DNA of 64,000 nucleotides. It comes from Pedobacter puniceum (GTDB lineage: Bacteria > Bacteroidota > Bacteroidia > Sphingobacteriales > Sphingobacteriaceae). The notes under the pieces were generated by a model. That model had not been told where the DNA came from and did no database searches. It was given only the letters and a program-made list of their open reading frames with translations. Positions 45,945 to 55,128 of the stretch are shown one piece after another (position 1 is the stretch's first letter; every line of letters begins with the position of its first letter). The stretch lies in NCBI RefSeq assembly GCF_009674685.1, contig NZ_WKJI01000003.1, positions 186,001 through 250,000 of the forward strand, written 5' to 3'. A program made the position numbers and the translations under genes.

Positions 45945-47342
45945 TTATTTAATGAGGTGTTTAAGGTTGATAATTTCCTGTTCAGATAAATATCTCCATT
46001 TCCCTCTTGGTAAATCTTTTTTGCTTAAACCAGCGTAAATTACACGGTCTAATTTTACTACTTCATAGCCCAAGCTCTCAAAAATTCTTCTTACGATTCT
46101 GTTTTTACCGCTATGAATTTGTATACCAATTTCATTTCTAGCTCCACCTGTAACATAACTCACCGCGTCAGGTTTAATAAAACCATCTTCCAATTCTAAA
46201 CCGAATGCAATTTTATTAAAGTCGCCTTGCGTTAGGTTTCTATCTAACTCAACGTTATAAATTTTAACAATGTTATTTCTTGGGTGAGATAGCTTTTCGG
46301 CTAAATCCCCATCATTAGTCATTAAAAGTAAACCTGTGGTGTTTCTATCTAACCTACCAACCGGATAAATACGTTCTTTGCTAGCTTTATCAACCAATTC
46401 CATCACGGTTTTGCGCTCTTGTGGGTCGTCTGTAGTGGTAATAAAGTCTTTTGGCTTATTGAGTAAAACGTAAACCATTTTTTCACGTTTTAATAACTCT
46501 CCATTATATCGTATTTGGTCTATAGCTGGGTTTACTTTAGCTCCAAGTTCTGATACTACAACACCATTAACACTAACTACACCCGCTGCAATTAATTCAT
46601 CCGCTTTTCTTCTAGAGCAAATTCCAGAATTGGCAATGTATCTGTTTAACCTAATGGTTTCGTCTTCTTTTTTAGTGTTGACTTTAGTTTGTCTAGATCT
46701 TAATCTTACTTGCTCATCTTTTACTTCAGAAAATTCTCCTTGAGGTTCTCTTTTTCTGTACTGACGTGGTTGTTCTCTATCATTTATACGCTCTCTTCTC
46801 TCTCCACCAAAACCGCCTTCTTTTCTATCGCCAAAAGGCTTTCTATCTCCGTAAGATTTTCTCTCTCCACCAAAACCGCCTTCTTTTCTATCGCCAAAAG
46901 GCTTTCTATCTCCGTAAGATTTTCTCTCGCCGCCAAAACCGCCTTCTTTTCTATCGCCAAAAGGCTTTCTATCTCCGTAAGATTTTCTCTCGCCGCCAAA
47001 ACCGCCTTCTTTTCTATCGCCAAAAGGCTTTCTATCTCCATAAGATTTTCTCTCGCCACCAAAACCACCTTCTTTTCTATCGCCAAAAGGCTTTCTATCT
47101 CCGTAAGATTTTCTCTCGCCACCAAAACCGCCTTCTTTTCTATCTCCAAAAGGCTTTCTCTCGCCGTAAGATTTTCTCTCGCCGTTTGAGTTGTCTTTTC
47201 TATCTCCGTAAGGTTTATCTTTTCTGTTTGATGAGCTTTCGCCTGATTGTGGCCTTCTATTTGATGATGAAGATCTGGAAGGTTTATTGCTGTCTCTTCC
47301 GGACTTGTCGTCACGACTGTTCCTGTTTTTGTTGAATGACAT
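45945..47342 (-). CDS. RluB/RsuA-family pseudouridine synthase with a repetitive basic N-terminal tail
   Basis: A 465-residue rRNA pseudouridine synthase. The catalytic part (about 225-465) has an S4 RNA-binding domain (IRLNRYIANSGICSRRKADE) and the synthase core with the catalytic aspartate in VGRLDRNTTGLLLMTNDGD. Residues 1-54 are Ser/Arg/Asn-rich and 55-180 are six copies of a 21-residue unit rich in Gly, Arg, Lys and Asp, certainly disordered. Such RG-rich tails bind RNA non-specifically. The likely target is 23S or 16S rRNA; the exact site is not decidable here. It is divergent from the lytic transglycosylase gene. Confidence 0.92.
   Translation of the reverse strand: MSFNKNRNSRDDKSGRDSNKPSRSSSSNRRPQSGESSSNRKDKPYGDRKDNSNGERKSYGERKPFGDRKEGGFGGERKSYGDRKPFGDRKEGGFGGERKSYGDRKPFGDRKEGGFGGERKSYGDRKPFGDRKEGGFGGERKSYGDRKPFGDRKEGGFGGERKSYGDRKPFGDRKEGGFGGERRERINDREQPRQYRKREPQGEFSEVKDEQVRLRSRQTKVNTKKEDETIRLNRYIANSGICSRRKADELIAAGVVSVNGVVVSELGAKVNPAIDQIRYNGELLKREKMVYVLLNKPKDFITTTDDPQERKTVMELVDKASKERIYPVGRLDRNTTGLLLMTNDGDLAEKLSHPRNNIVKIYNVELDRNLTQGDFNKIAFGLELEDGFIKPDAVSYVTGGARNEIGIQIHSGKNRIVRRIFESLGYEVVKLDRVIYAGLSKKDLPRGKWRYLSEQEIINLKHLIK
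46803..47180. repeat. Six tandem 63-bp repeats inside the pseudouridine synthase gene
   Basis: The repeat codes for residues 55-180, six copies of a 21-residue unit containing KSYGDRKPFGDRKEGGFGG. The inner five copies differ by only a few synonymous bases; the first copy has Glu in place of Asp at one position. Because 63 is a multiple of three, copy-number changes keep the frame. The unit lacks stop codons in several other frames on both strands, which creates long spurious open frames across it. Confidence 0.95.
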
Positions 47343-47488
47343 GTTATCGTTTTTATCCTCTTTTGAGGGCTACAAATGTACTAAAATTATGCAATTTTTC
47401 ATGTTAAAAAACAACGGTATTCTGTATAGAAAACAAGTCAGCTAAAGTGTCTAAAGGAGGTCCCTAAAAACGGTGGTTTTTGTAAGTG

Positions 47489-47520
47489 TTTGATAATGTG
47501 ATTTATATGTTGTATATTTG
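47489..47520 (+). promoter_or_regulatory. Bacteroidota-type promoter of the lytic transglycosylase gene
   Basis: TTTG at 47489-47492, a 20-base spacer and TATATTTG at 47513-47520 match the -33/-7 consensus exactly. It lies 40 bases before the chosen start codon, giving a leader of roughly 33 bases. Confidence 0.75.
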
Positions 47521-47559
47521 CAGCCTTTTAAAAGTTGAGTGGTAATTAAAACAAGATTT

Positions 47560-48321
47560 ATGAAGCGTAAAAGCGTAATAACTTGTAGCTTGATGTTGGT
47601 TGTTTGCTTAATTGCAAAAATGTTTGGTTACAGCTATTCCACCGGGTTTAACAAGATAAATAATCCGCTAAATATTGAGACAATAGAAGATAAAATAACA
47701 AAAGAAAGGTCTCAAGAATTATTAAGTTTTGCCGATGAAATGATCCCTTTAGGGGATGAAAAAATCGACTACAAAATGAAAAGAGCCTTAAAGGCAAACT
47801 CATTTCGTCAGATGCAAACTTTAAAATTACACCAAAGAGCAGAAAGATGGTTTCCAGTGATAGAGCCAGTGCTTAAAGCCTACGGTATTCCAGAAGATTT
47901 TAAGTATATCCCTTTGGTAGAAACCGGTATGGCTCGTGGAAAAGTTTCACCTAAAGGAGCAGCAGGTTTATGGCAATTTATGCCCCAAACAGCCAGAAGC
48001 TACGGTTTAAAAGTGAATAGTAAGGTTGATGAGCGTACAAACGTTTATCTTTCTACAGTTGCAGCAGCAAAATACTTAAGAGATTTATACAAAGTTTTTA
48101 ACAGTTGGACTTTAGTTGCTGCAGCTTACAATGTAGGCGAAGGAAGCTTACAAAGACAAATTAACAGGCAAGGAGAAGATAACTATTTCAGGTTAAAACT
48201 AAACCGCGAAACGGGTAGGTATGTGTACAGCCTTATTTCTATGAAAGAAGTTATAGAAAAACCGGAAAAGTATGGTTATCAAATTAACAATCCTAGGAAG
48301 TTATTGGCTTATCAACCTTAA
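47560..48321 (+). CDS. Lytic transglycosylase, MltD/SLT type
   Basis: A 253-residue exported enzyme. ATG 47560 is chosen over the in-frame GTG at 47539 since it opens directly with a signal/anchor sequence (KRKSVITCSLMLVVCLIAKM). The catalytic glutamate is E121 in PLVETGMARG. SPKGAAGLWQFMPQTARSYG and AAYNVGEGSLQRQI are the standard GH23 blocks. It cuts the MurNAc-GlcNAc bond in peptidoglycan with formation of a 1,6-anhydro end. No LysM domains are attached, unlike full-length MltD. It has its own promoter and terminator. Confidence 0.92.
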   Translation: MKRKSVITCSLMLVVCLIAKMFGYSYSTGFNKINNPLNIETIEDKITKERSQELLSFADEMIPLGDEKIDYKMKRALKANSFRQMQTLKLHQRAERWFPVIEPVLKAYGIPEDFKYIPLVETGMARGKVSPKGAAGLWQFMPQTARSYGLKVNSKVDERTNVYLSTVAAAKYLRDLYKVFNSWTLVAAAYNVGEGSLQRQINRQGEDNYFRLKLNRETGRYVYSLISMKEVIEKPEKYGYQINNPRKLLAYQP

Positions 48322-48344
48322 GAATTAAAATGACAATGAAATAG

Positions 48345-48376
48345 AAAGGTTGGGCCCTGTGGTCCAGCCTTTTTTT
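48345..48376 (+). terminator. Intrinsic terminator after the lytic transglycosylase gene
   Basis: A 12-bp stem (48345-48356 with 48361-48372, two G-U pairs) and a 4-base loop, followed by a T-run to 48376. A TATTTTTG element that could be the uvrA -7 box starts at 48379 directly after it. Confidence 0.9.
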
Positions 48377-48459
48377 GTTATTTTTGCTGCCGAGAAAATC
48401 CTCGCAAATAACAAACAAAAGCATAAATAAAATCTTTATTTAGAGCAGGAAGCTTTTTT

Positions 48460-51297
48460 ATGAGTAAGAAACCTATTGACCTTGGCGAACAAACAGAAGT
48501 AGAAGTTTATGGTGCCAGGGTTCATAATTTAAAGAATATAGATATATCTTTTCCACGTAACCAACTGGTTGTTATTACTGGTTTAAGTGGTTCAGGGAAA
48601 TCTTCTTTAGCATTTGATACCATTTATGCCGAAGGGCAAAGACGTTATATGGAGACTTTCTCTGCCTATTCTCGTCAGTTTATGGGTGGTATGGAGCGCC
48701 CTGATGTAGATAAAATATCAGGCTTAAGCCCCGTTATTGCTATAGAGCAAAAAACTACTTCTAAAAACCCTCGTTCTACGGTAGGTACTATTACAGAGAT
48801 TTATGATTTTATGCGTCTCTTGTTTGCTCGTGTTGGCGATGCATATTCTTATAATACGGGAGAGAAAATGGTTAAAATGTCTGAAGATCAAATTTTAAAT
48901 CAGATTTTAACCCAATTTGATGGCAAGCCTATTAACATTCTAGCACCTGTTGTTAAAGGTAGAAAAGGACATTATCGCGAATTATTTGAGCAGATAAGAA
49001 AGCAAGGTTTTCTAAAAGTGAGGGTAGATGGGGAGATTATGGATGTAACACCTAAAATGCAGGTAGATCGTTATAAAATCCACGATATAGAAACTGTTGT
49101 TGATAGGTTAATTGTTTCTCAAGATGATAAAAAGCGACTGTATGCTTCTATACAGCAAGCTCTAAAAATAGCCAAAGGCATCATCAAAATAGCAGATAAA
49201 GAAAATAATGTGTATCATTTTTCTAAATATTTGATGTGCCCAACTACGGGTATTTCTTATGACGAACCGCAACCTAATACATTTTCCTTTAATTCTCCTT
49301 ACGGGGCTTGTCCGGAGTGTGATGGTTTAGGTTATGTTTTTGATATTGATGAAGAATCGGTTATACCTAATAAGAAATTAAGCATTCTTAATGGTGCTTT
49401 AGCTCCTTTGGGCGAGTACCGCGAAACTTGGATATTTCAAGTGATTAAAGCTTTAGGTAAAAAATACGGTTTCTCTTTATCGCAGCCTATAGAAAAATTA
49501 AGTGATGAGGCTATTCGTATTCTACTACACGGAACTGACGAGTTGGTTACAGTACCTGTAGAGTACAACAAATGGAATGTTGAGAATTACCAGATAGAGT
49601 TTGATGGTATCATCAAAATGCTGGAAGAACAAAACGAGAAAAAAGGAGATGCTGCAACAGATTTAGAAGGTTATCGTATTCTTAAAACCTGTCCTGAGTG
49701 TGATGGTGCTCGTTTAAAGAAAGAATCACTCCATTTTAAGGTTGATGAAAAGAATATCTTCGAGTTAGCCTCTATGGATATCAAAAACCTAAAGCAATGG
49801 TTTGATGGTATTGAAGAAAGACTTTCAGATAGGCAAAATGTAATCGCCAAAGAAATTTTGAAAGAAATAAGAGCCAGAATAGGTTTCTTATTAGATGTAG
49901 GCTTAGAATATCTTACATTGGATAGAACTGCTCGTACACTTTCTGGTGGTGAAGCGCAACGTATTAGACTGGCAACGCAAATAGGTTCTCAGCTTATGAA
50001 TGTGATGTACATTTTAGACGAACCTTCTATCGGGCTACACCAAAGAGATAATGATCGTTTGATAAAAGCTCTAAAAGATCTTAGAGACTTAAGCAATACT
50101 GTTTTGGTGGTAGAGCATGATAAGGATATGATTTTGGAGGCCGATTATGTTATTGATATGGGCCCATCTGCCGGGGTACATGGTGGTGAAGTGGTGGCAC
50201 AAGGCACACCTCAACAACTTTTAAAAACACATACGCTTACAGCTTCCTACCTTAACGGAGAAAAAGGTATTCATATCCCAACAGAAAGAAGGGCTGGAAA
50301 CGGACATGTTTTATCGCTTAAAAAAGCATCAGGTAATAACCTAAAAAATGTAAGTGTTGATTTTCCTCTAGGGAAGTTGATATGTGTTACGGGTGTTTCT
50401 GGAAGTGGAAAATCTACCCTGATAGGAGAAACGCTTTATCCTATTTTAAATAAACATTTCTTTAGGGCTAAAAAACACCCAATGCCCTACAAGGAAATTA
50501 AAGGATTGGAGCATATAGATAAGGTTATAGAAATAGACCAAACCCCTATTGGGCGTACACCACGCTCAAATCCATCAACTTATACAGGTGTTTTTTCTGA
50601 TATTAGAAATCTGTTTGTGGCTTTACCAGAGGCTCAAATTAGAGGTTATAAGCCTGGGCGTTTCTCTTTTAATGTCAAAGGTGGCAGGTGTGAGGCTTGC
50701 CAAGGTGGCGGTATGAAGGTTATTGAAATGAATTTCTTACCTGATGTGCAAGTACCTTGTGAGGAATGTGGAGGAAAGCGCTACAACCGTGAAACATTAG
50801 AAGTACGCTATCGTGGTAAATCCATCTCCGATGTGCTAGATATGAGTATTGAAGATGCTGTTGATTTCTTTGAAAATATCCCTTCCATATATAGAAAAAT
50901 AAAAACTTTGAAAGATGTGGGCTTAGGGTATATCACCTTAGGACAGTCTTCTACCACACTTTCTGGTGGCGAGGCACAAAGGGTTAAATTAGCTACAGAA
51001 CTTTCTAAAAAAGATACAGGTAACACTTTTTATATTCTAGATGAGCCTACAACCGGACTACATTTTGAAGATATTAATGTTTTACTAGGTGTTTTGCAAC
51101 TTTTGGTTGATAAGGGAAATACCGTTTTAGTGATAGAACATAATTTAGATGTAGTAAAAGTTGCTGATTATGTTGTTGATTTAGGTCCAGAAGGTGGCTC
51201 TGGCGGAGGAAATATCGTTTTTGCAGGTACACCAGAAGGATTAGCAAACTGTAAAGACAGCTTTACAGGAAAATTCTTGCAAAAGGAAATGGTTTAA
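48460..51297 (+). CDS. uvrA: Excinuclease ABC subunit A
   Basis: A 945-residue UvrA, the damage-recognition ATPase of nucleotide excision repair. Two ABC modules each carry a Walker A site (GLSGSGKSS at 41-49; GVSGSGKST in the second half) and LSGGEAQR signatures. Zinc modules are seen as CPECDGLGYV and, later, CEACQGGGM with CEECGG. Length is normal. UvrB is not nearby. A TATTTTTG element at 48379-48386 may be its -7 box. Confidence 0.98.
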   Translation: MSKKPIDLGEQTEVEVYGARVHNLKNIDISFPRNQLVVITGLSGSGKSSLAFDTIYAEGQRRYMETFSAYSRQFMGGMERPDVDKISGLSPVIAIEQKTTSKNPRSTVGTITEIYDFMRLLFARVGDAYSYNTGEKMVKMSEDQILNQILTQFDGKPINILAPVVKGRKGHYRELFEQIRKQGFLKVRVDGEIMDVTPKMQVDRYKIHDIETVVDRLIVSQDDKKRLYASIQQALKIAKGIIKIADKENNVYHFSKYLMCPTTGISYDEPQPNTFSFNSPYGACPECDGLGYVFDIDEESVIPNKKLSILNGALAPLGEYRETWIFQVIKALGKKYGFSLSQPIEKLSDEAIRILLHGTDELVTVPVEYNKWNVENYQIEFDGIIKMLEEQNEKKGDAATDLEGYRILKTCPECDGARLKKESLHFKVDEKNIFELASMDIKNLKQWFDGIEERLSDRQNVIAKEILKEIRARIGFLLDVGLEYLTLDRTARTLSGGEAQRIRLATQIGSQLMNVMYILDEPSIGLHQRDNDRLIKALKDLRDLSNTVLVVEHDKDMILEADYVIDMGPSAGVHGGEVVAQGTPQQLLKTHTLTASYLNGEKGIHIPTERRAGNGHVLSLKKASGNNLKNVSVDFPLGKLICVTGVSGSGKSTLIGETLYPILNKHFFRAKKHPMPYKEIKGLEHIDKVIEIDQTPIGRTPRSNPSTYTGVFSDIRNLFVALPEAQIRGYKPGRFSFNVKGGRCEACQGGGMKVIEMNFLPDVQVPCEECGGKRYNRETLEVRYRGKSISDVLDMSIEDAVDFFENIPSIYRKIKTLKDVGLGYITLGQSSTTLSGGEAQRVKLATELSKKDTGNTFYILDEPTTGLHFEDINVLLGVLQLLVDKGNTVLVIEHNLDVVKVADYVVDLGPEGGSGGGNIVFAGTPEGLANCKDSFTGKFLQKEMV

Positions 51298-51343
51298 TGC
51301 CGCGTTTTTATTATTTTTATAAGAAAGATTAACAACGCTTTGT

Positions 51344-51538
51344 ATGGGAAAAAGCAAAAAAATGATTAAACAACCCACAGCTGATTTTGAAAAGAGTGAA
51401 ATTGATTTATTAAAGAATGCCTTAAAAAAGTCTTATACTGAAAGATTCTTCATCATGACTTCTTTGATGAAGCTAGATAGTATGTTTAGAAATGCTAAGA
51501 TTACTCATCAGCCAGATGTCAAGACAAATAAAGGCTAA
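51344..51538 (+). CDS. Small basic protein paired with a nucleotidyltransferase
   Basis: A 64-residue protein, Lys-rich at its N-terminus, with an amphipathic middle (SEIDLLKNALKKSYTERFF, then IMTSLMKLDSMFRNAKI). I recognise no domain. Its stop and the ATG of the next gene share a base (TAATG), so the two proteins are made together. Small partners of this sort occur in front of nucleotidyltransferase genes, where they may act as antitoxins or adaptors. That role is inference only. Confidence 0.65.
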   Translation: MGKSKKMIKQPTADFEKSEIDLLKNALKKSYTERFFIMTSLMKLDSMFRNAKITHQPDVKTNKG

Positions 51539-52017
51539 TGGATATTTATGACGAAACCTTTCTAGATTTTTGGAAGTCTGCCAATAAATTTAATCTTCGA
51601 TTTATCATGATTGGAGGTGTAGCAACCAATCTACATGGTTATTTCAGAACTACCGCTGATATCGATTTATGGATTGAGGATACACCAGATAATCGTAAAG
51701 CTCTTTATCATGTCTTTAATGATATAGGAATGGGTGATTTAGAATCTTTATTAACTATAACTTTTGTTCCAGGTTGGACTGATTTTTACCTAAGAAATGG
51801 AATTAGATTAGATTTGATGACATCTGTTAAAGGTTTAGAAGAATATACCTTTAACGAAGCCTATAAACTAGCATCAATTGCTAATATTATGGATGCAAAG
51901 GTTCCATTTTTACACATCAACCATTTAATTCAAGCAAAAAAAGCAGTCAATCGTCCTAAAGATCAAATTGATATTACAGCTTTAGAGCAAATCAAAAAAT
52001 TAAGAGGCTTGAGCTAA
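51538..52017 (+). CDS. Nucleotidyltransferase-fold protein
   Basis: A 159-residue protein of the Pol-beta-type nucleotidyltransferase superfamily. The signature GG-x(n)-DxD is G26-G27 with D41-I-D43 in RTTADIDLWIED; the third acidic residue is probably D92 (IRLDLM). It resembles the AbiEii/MNT-like and DUF6036 families, several of which are toxins or antitoxins that modify tRNA or partner proteins. The one-base overlap with a 64-residue partner suggests a two-gene module. No HEPN partner is present. Cytosolic. Confidence 0.8.
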   Translation: MDIYDETFLDFWKSANKFNLRFIMIGGVATNLHGYFRTTADIDLWIEDTPDNRKALYHVFNDIGMGDLESLLTITFVPGWTDFYLRNGIRLDLMTSVKGLEEYTFNEAYKLASIANIMDAKVPFLHINHLIQAKKAVNRPKDQIDITALEQIKKLRGLS

Positions 52018-52133
52018 TTTTTAGTAGTATATCATAACTCTAAAATTATAATCTCAAACAATTTAAAAAGAGATAGCGTTTTAAGAATAAAATCTTTAAC
52101 TTGATTAAAGGATTTTATAAATACTATACTCTC

Positions 52134-53621
52134 ATGCTAAAACTCTTAAATGCCATTCAAATACGAGAGGCAGATAAATATACCATAGAGAACGAGCCTA
52201 TTAGCTCCCTCGACTTAATGGAAAGAGCTGCTCAAGCCTTTGTAAGAGTTTTTACAGAACGTTTTACAGATAAGAAAATTAATATCGCCTTATTTTGTGG
52301 AAAGGGTAATAATGGTGGAGATGGTTTGGCTATAGCCAGGATGTTGCTGAATGAAAATTACACTTCTATACAAGTTTGTATTGCAGATTTTACAGAGAAA
52401 TCAACCCCTGATTTTAAATATAACCTAGAGAGTTTACAGCAATTAGATGCTCAAATTTTTTATTTAAGTCAGGCCGCAGAACTTGAGATACAAACTACAG
52501 ATGTTATTATCGATGCTTTGTTTGGTATAGGTTTAAACAGACCTTTAGAAGATGAATGGTACAAGTTAATCAAGAAAATCAATCAGTTTCCTGGCTTTAA
52601 AGTAAGTGTTGATATTCCATCTGGTTTACCGGCCGAAGGACAAGTTGTTGGTGATGCTATTTTTAAATCAGATTGGGTCATTACTTTTCAAAGACCTAAA
52701 CTTAATTTCTTATTGCCACATTCAAGTCCTTATGTTAAAGAATGGAAAGTGGTAAATATTGGCTTAGATGAAAATTTTATAGAAAGTTCATCATCTCCTT
52801 ATTATTGGTTTTGGAAAAAAGACGTTCAGAAATTTATCAAACCCAGACAAGCTTTTGAGCATAAAGGGTTGTTAGGCAGCGCACTTATTATAGCTGGTGA
52901 AGATGAAACTATGGGTGCAGCTTTATTATGTGCCGAAGCTTGCCATAAAGCGGGTACAGGTTTAACAACAGCCTTGATACCTAAAAGTGGTTTAGCGGCT
53001 TTAAATGCCCGCGTTCCAGAGGTTATGTATTGTAATAGAAGTAAGCTTGCAGATTTAAACTGGGAAAAATATAATGTTATAGGTATTGGTCCGGGTTTAG
53101 GTACATCTACCGAAGCAGAAGAACTTTTAACACAAACGCTCAATCATTTTAAAAAAACTATAGTTCTTGATGCTGATGCTTTAAACATCTTGGCTAATAG
53201 GCCAGAATTATGGAAAAATATTCCTGTAAACTCTGTTATAACGCCTCATATGAAAGAGTTTGATAGGTTGTTTAAAATACATCAAAATTGGTGGGATAGA
53301 ATTATAACAGCTTTTGAGGAAGCTGTAAACAAAAAAATATTTATTGTGTTAAAAAATAGGTATACAATGATATTTAGCCCCCAAGGGATGTGCTATTTTA
53401 ACTCCTCAGGTTCGCCAGCTATGGCAAGTGGTGGTATGGGAGATGTTTTAACCGGTATGATAACTAGTATGATAGCACAAGGCTACTCGGTAGATAAGGC
53501 TGTTTTATTAGCAGTTTTTACACATGGCTATGCCGGAGAACAGTTAGCTCAAAATATGTATGTAGTACCAGCAACCAGTTTAATTAAGAAAATACCAACT
53601 GTTTTAAGAGAATTGATGTAA
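52134..53621 (+). CDS. nnr: Bifunctional NAD(P)H-hydrate epimerase/dehydratase
   Basis: A 495-residue fusion that repairs damaged NAD(P)H. ATG 52134 (MLKLLNAIQIREADKYTI) is chosen because the family starts this way; the frame can be extended to 52101 only with an alternative TTG start. The N-terminal YjeF_N epimerase domain (about 1-215) has CGKGNNGGDGLAIARML. The C-terminal ADP-dependent hydrate dehydratase (about 225-490) has GIGPGLGTSTEAEELL, LDADALNIL and SGSPAMASGGMGDVLTGMI-type kinase-fold motifs. The length is usual for the fused form. Confidence 0.95.
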   Translation: MLKLLNAIQIREADKYTIENEPISSLDLMERAAQAFVRVFTERFTDKKINIALFCGKGNNGGDGLAIARMLLNENYTSIQVCIADFTEKSTPDFKYNLESLQQLDAQIFYLSQAAELEIQTTDVIIDALFGIGLNRPLEDEWYKLIKKINQFPGFKVSVDIPSGLPAEGQVVGDAIFKSDWVITFQRPKLNFLLPHSSPYVKEWKVVNIGLDENFIESSSSPYYWFWKKDVQKFIKPRQAFEHKGLLGSALIIAGEDETMGAALLCAEACHKAGTGLTTALIPKSGLAALNARVPEVMYCNRSKLADLNWEKYNVIGIGPGLGTSTEAEELLTQTLNHFKKTIVLDADALNILANRPELWKNIPVNSVITPHMKEFDRLFKIHQNWWDRIITAFEEAVNKKIFIVLKNRYTMIFSPQGMCYFNSSGSPAMASGGMGDVLTGMITSMIAQGYSVDKAVLLAVFTHGYAGEQLAQNMYVVPATSLIKKIPTVLRELM

Positions 53622-53629
53622 TCTAAAAT

Positions 53630-54256
53630 ATGTTTGATCAAGCCGATACAGATTTATTTTTAAAAATCGAGTTAAACCAAATTATTCCAGATATATTAAA
53701 ACGATTAGATGATGCTACCAAATCTTCTAAAGCTGCTTTTCATGAAGGTTATGTAGCAACTATTCATGATGGTATACCTGAAATTAGAACTGTTGTTTTA
53801 AGAAAGGTACTTTTTAATGAAGAAGCCTTAGTTTTTCATACGGATATGCGTTCACCTAAGGTTCATCAAATCAAAAACAACCCTCAGTTAAGCTGGTTAT
53901 TTTATGATGCTGCTTTAAGAATTCAAGTTAGATTTAAAGCCATTGCCGAAATTCATCATCAAAATGAGCTAACACAAAAGCAGTGGGAGGGTTCAAGATT
54001 AGAAAGTAGAAAATGTTATTTAGTTGAGCCTGCACCTTCCACACAAATTCAAAAAGTTTGGGAAGGTATTCCAAATATCGCACATCAAGATTTAACAGCG
54101 CAACTGGTAAGCAATGGTTATCATAATTTTGCTGTTATTAAAACAAAACTTATTTCTTGTGATTGGCTCTTTTTAAATAGAAGAGGACATAAAAGAGCTA
54201 TTTTTACTAAAAATATAATAGCAAATACTTGGGAAGGTAAATGGGTGCAGCCTTAA
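53630..54256 (+). CDS. Pyridoxamine 5'-phosphate oxidase-like flavin protein
   Basis: A 208-residue split-barrel FMN-binding protein. Family features are PEIRTVVLRKV, the FHTDMRSPKVHQIKNNPQLSWLFYD block and a C-terminal WLFLNRRGHKRA. It resembles the FMN-binding Alr4036-type group more than true PdxH, whose C-terminal dimerisation block with RxxRVER-like residues is missing. An oxidoreductase or flavin-reductase-like role is likely; B6 synthesis is less so. It begins 8 bp after nnr and ends on bases shared with the convergent anti-sigma gene. Confidence 0.82.
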   Translation: MFDQADTDLFLKIELNQIIPDILKRLDDATKSSKAAFHEGYVATIHDGIPEIRTVVLRKVLFNEEALVFHTDMRSPKVHQIKNNPQLSWLFYDAALRIQVRFKAIAEIHHQNELTQKQWEGSRLESRKCYLVEPAPSTQIQKVWEGIPNIAHQDLTAQLVSNGYHNFAVIKTKLISCDWLFLNRRGHKRAIFTKNIIANTWEGKWVQP

Positions 54257-55128
54257 ATAGCGCCCATTACCATCATTTTTTCTAATGTAGGATTTATACT
54301 GCCACCTTTAGGCTCTAAAGTAACTGCAAAAGCTTGAGCTTTGTCTATTGCTTTCATCTTTTTCATAACAGTTTCTGTGCTAACGCCATCAAAAACCCCT
54401 AAATCAACAGGCTTACCATCAACTAGCGCCCATAATTGATATTGATGATTTTCATCATGAGCAGGCATAGACATATTTTTCATGTCTATCATAACCTTTT
54501 GTTCCTTCGGATTAAAAGCTACCAACATTTTAGATTCAGGAGAATTTGCAGTACCCTTCAATTCTACCATTTTATAATCAGGATTAGTATAAACACTTAA
54601 TATCTCGTTAGTGCTTTCTACTTTTTTATCTAAATAATTTACCTGATTTGCATAATCTTGATTGCTACTTTGTAATACAGCTAATTGCTCTTTAGATTCT
54701 TGCAAATTATTATAAAGTACAAATAAAGCAGCTACACTTATGATAAGAAGTGCAAAGCAAGCGGCGAAAGAGTATTTATAAAAGTTAAGTTTAGCGTTAT
54801 TTAAAGGAATAATGTTATCCTTAGTATTTGTATTAGCTAAAGTGTTTTGTTGGTCATTTTCTATAAAAGGTACAGAAGCAAGAGTATTGTTTTCTTCATC
54901 GTTGAAACTTAATTTACTTAAGAAATTGTCTCTTAAATTTTCAGAAGGCTCAATAGCGTAAGAATCTGCCAACTCTCCTAACGTTTTCTCTATTTCGGCA
55001 AGCTCAACTTTAACCTCTGGGTAAAGCGAAGCCATCTCTTCAACCTTAAGTCTTTCTTCAGGTGTAAGATCTCCTAGAACATAAAGTTCTAGAACGCCAG
55101 ATTCTATATATGTTTTAATATCTTCCAA
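54253..55128 (-). CDS. Membrane anti-sigma factor, RskA type
   Basis: A 291-residue anti-sigma factor with one membrane helix (about 117-139). The N-terminal cytosolic part begins EDIKTYIESGVLELYVLGDL with the zinc-free anti-sigma fold. The extracytoplasmic RskA domain (about 170-291) shows YKMVELKGTANSPESKMLVA, HQYQLWALVDGKPVDLGVFD and FAVTLEPKGGS. The start codon is TTG at 55128, on the base after the sigma gene stop, and no in-frame ATG fits. It should hold the ECF sigma factor inactive until an envelope signal releases it. Confidence 0.9.
   Translation of the reverse strand: MEDIKTYIESGVLELYVLGDLTPEERLKVEEMASLYPEVKVELAEIEKTLGELADSYAIEPSENLRDNFLSKLSFNDEENNTLASVPFIENDQQNTLANTNTKDNIIPLNNAKLNFYKYSFAACFALLIISVAALFVLYNNLQESKEQLAVLQSSNQDYANQVNYLDKKVESTNEILSVYTNPDYKMVELKGTANSPESKMLVAFNPKEQKVMIDMKNMSMPAHDENHQYQLWALVDGKPVDLGVFDGVSTETVMKKMKAIDKAQAFAVTLEPKGGSINPTLEKMMVMGAI

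Noticed and set aside
46710-47335. Long open frames on the forward strand, and a third on the reverse strand, across the pseudouridine synthase repeat
   Set aside because: They arise from the stop-free 63-bp unit; their proteins are simple repeats of Phe/Ser/Arg or Glu/Ile/Leu with no start signals, and the reverse frame with S4 and synthase domains is clearly the real gene.
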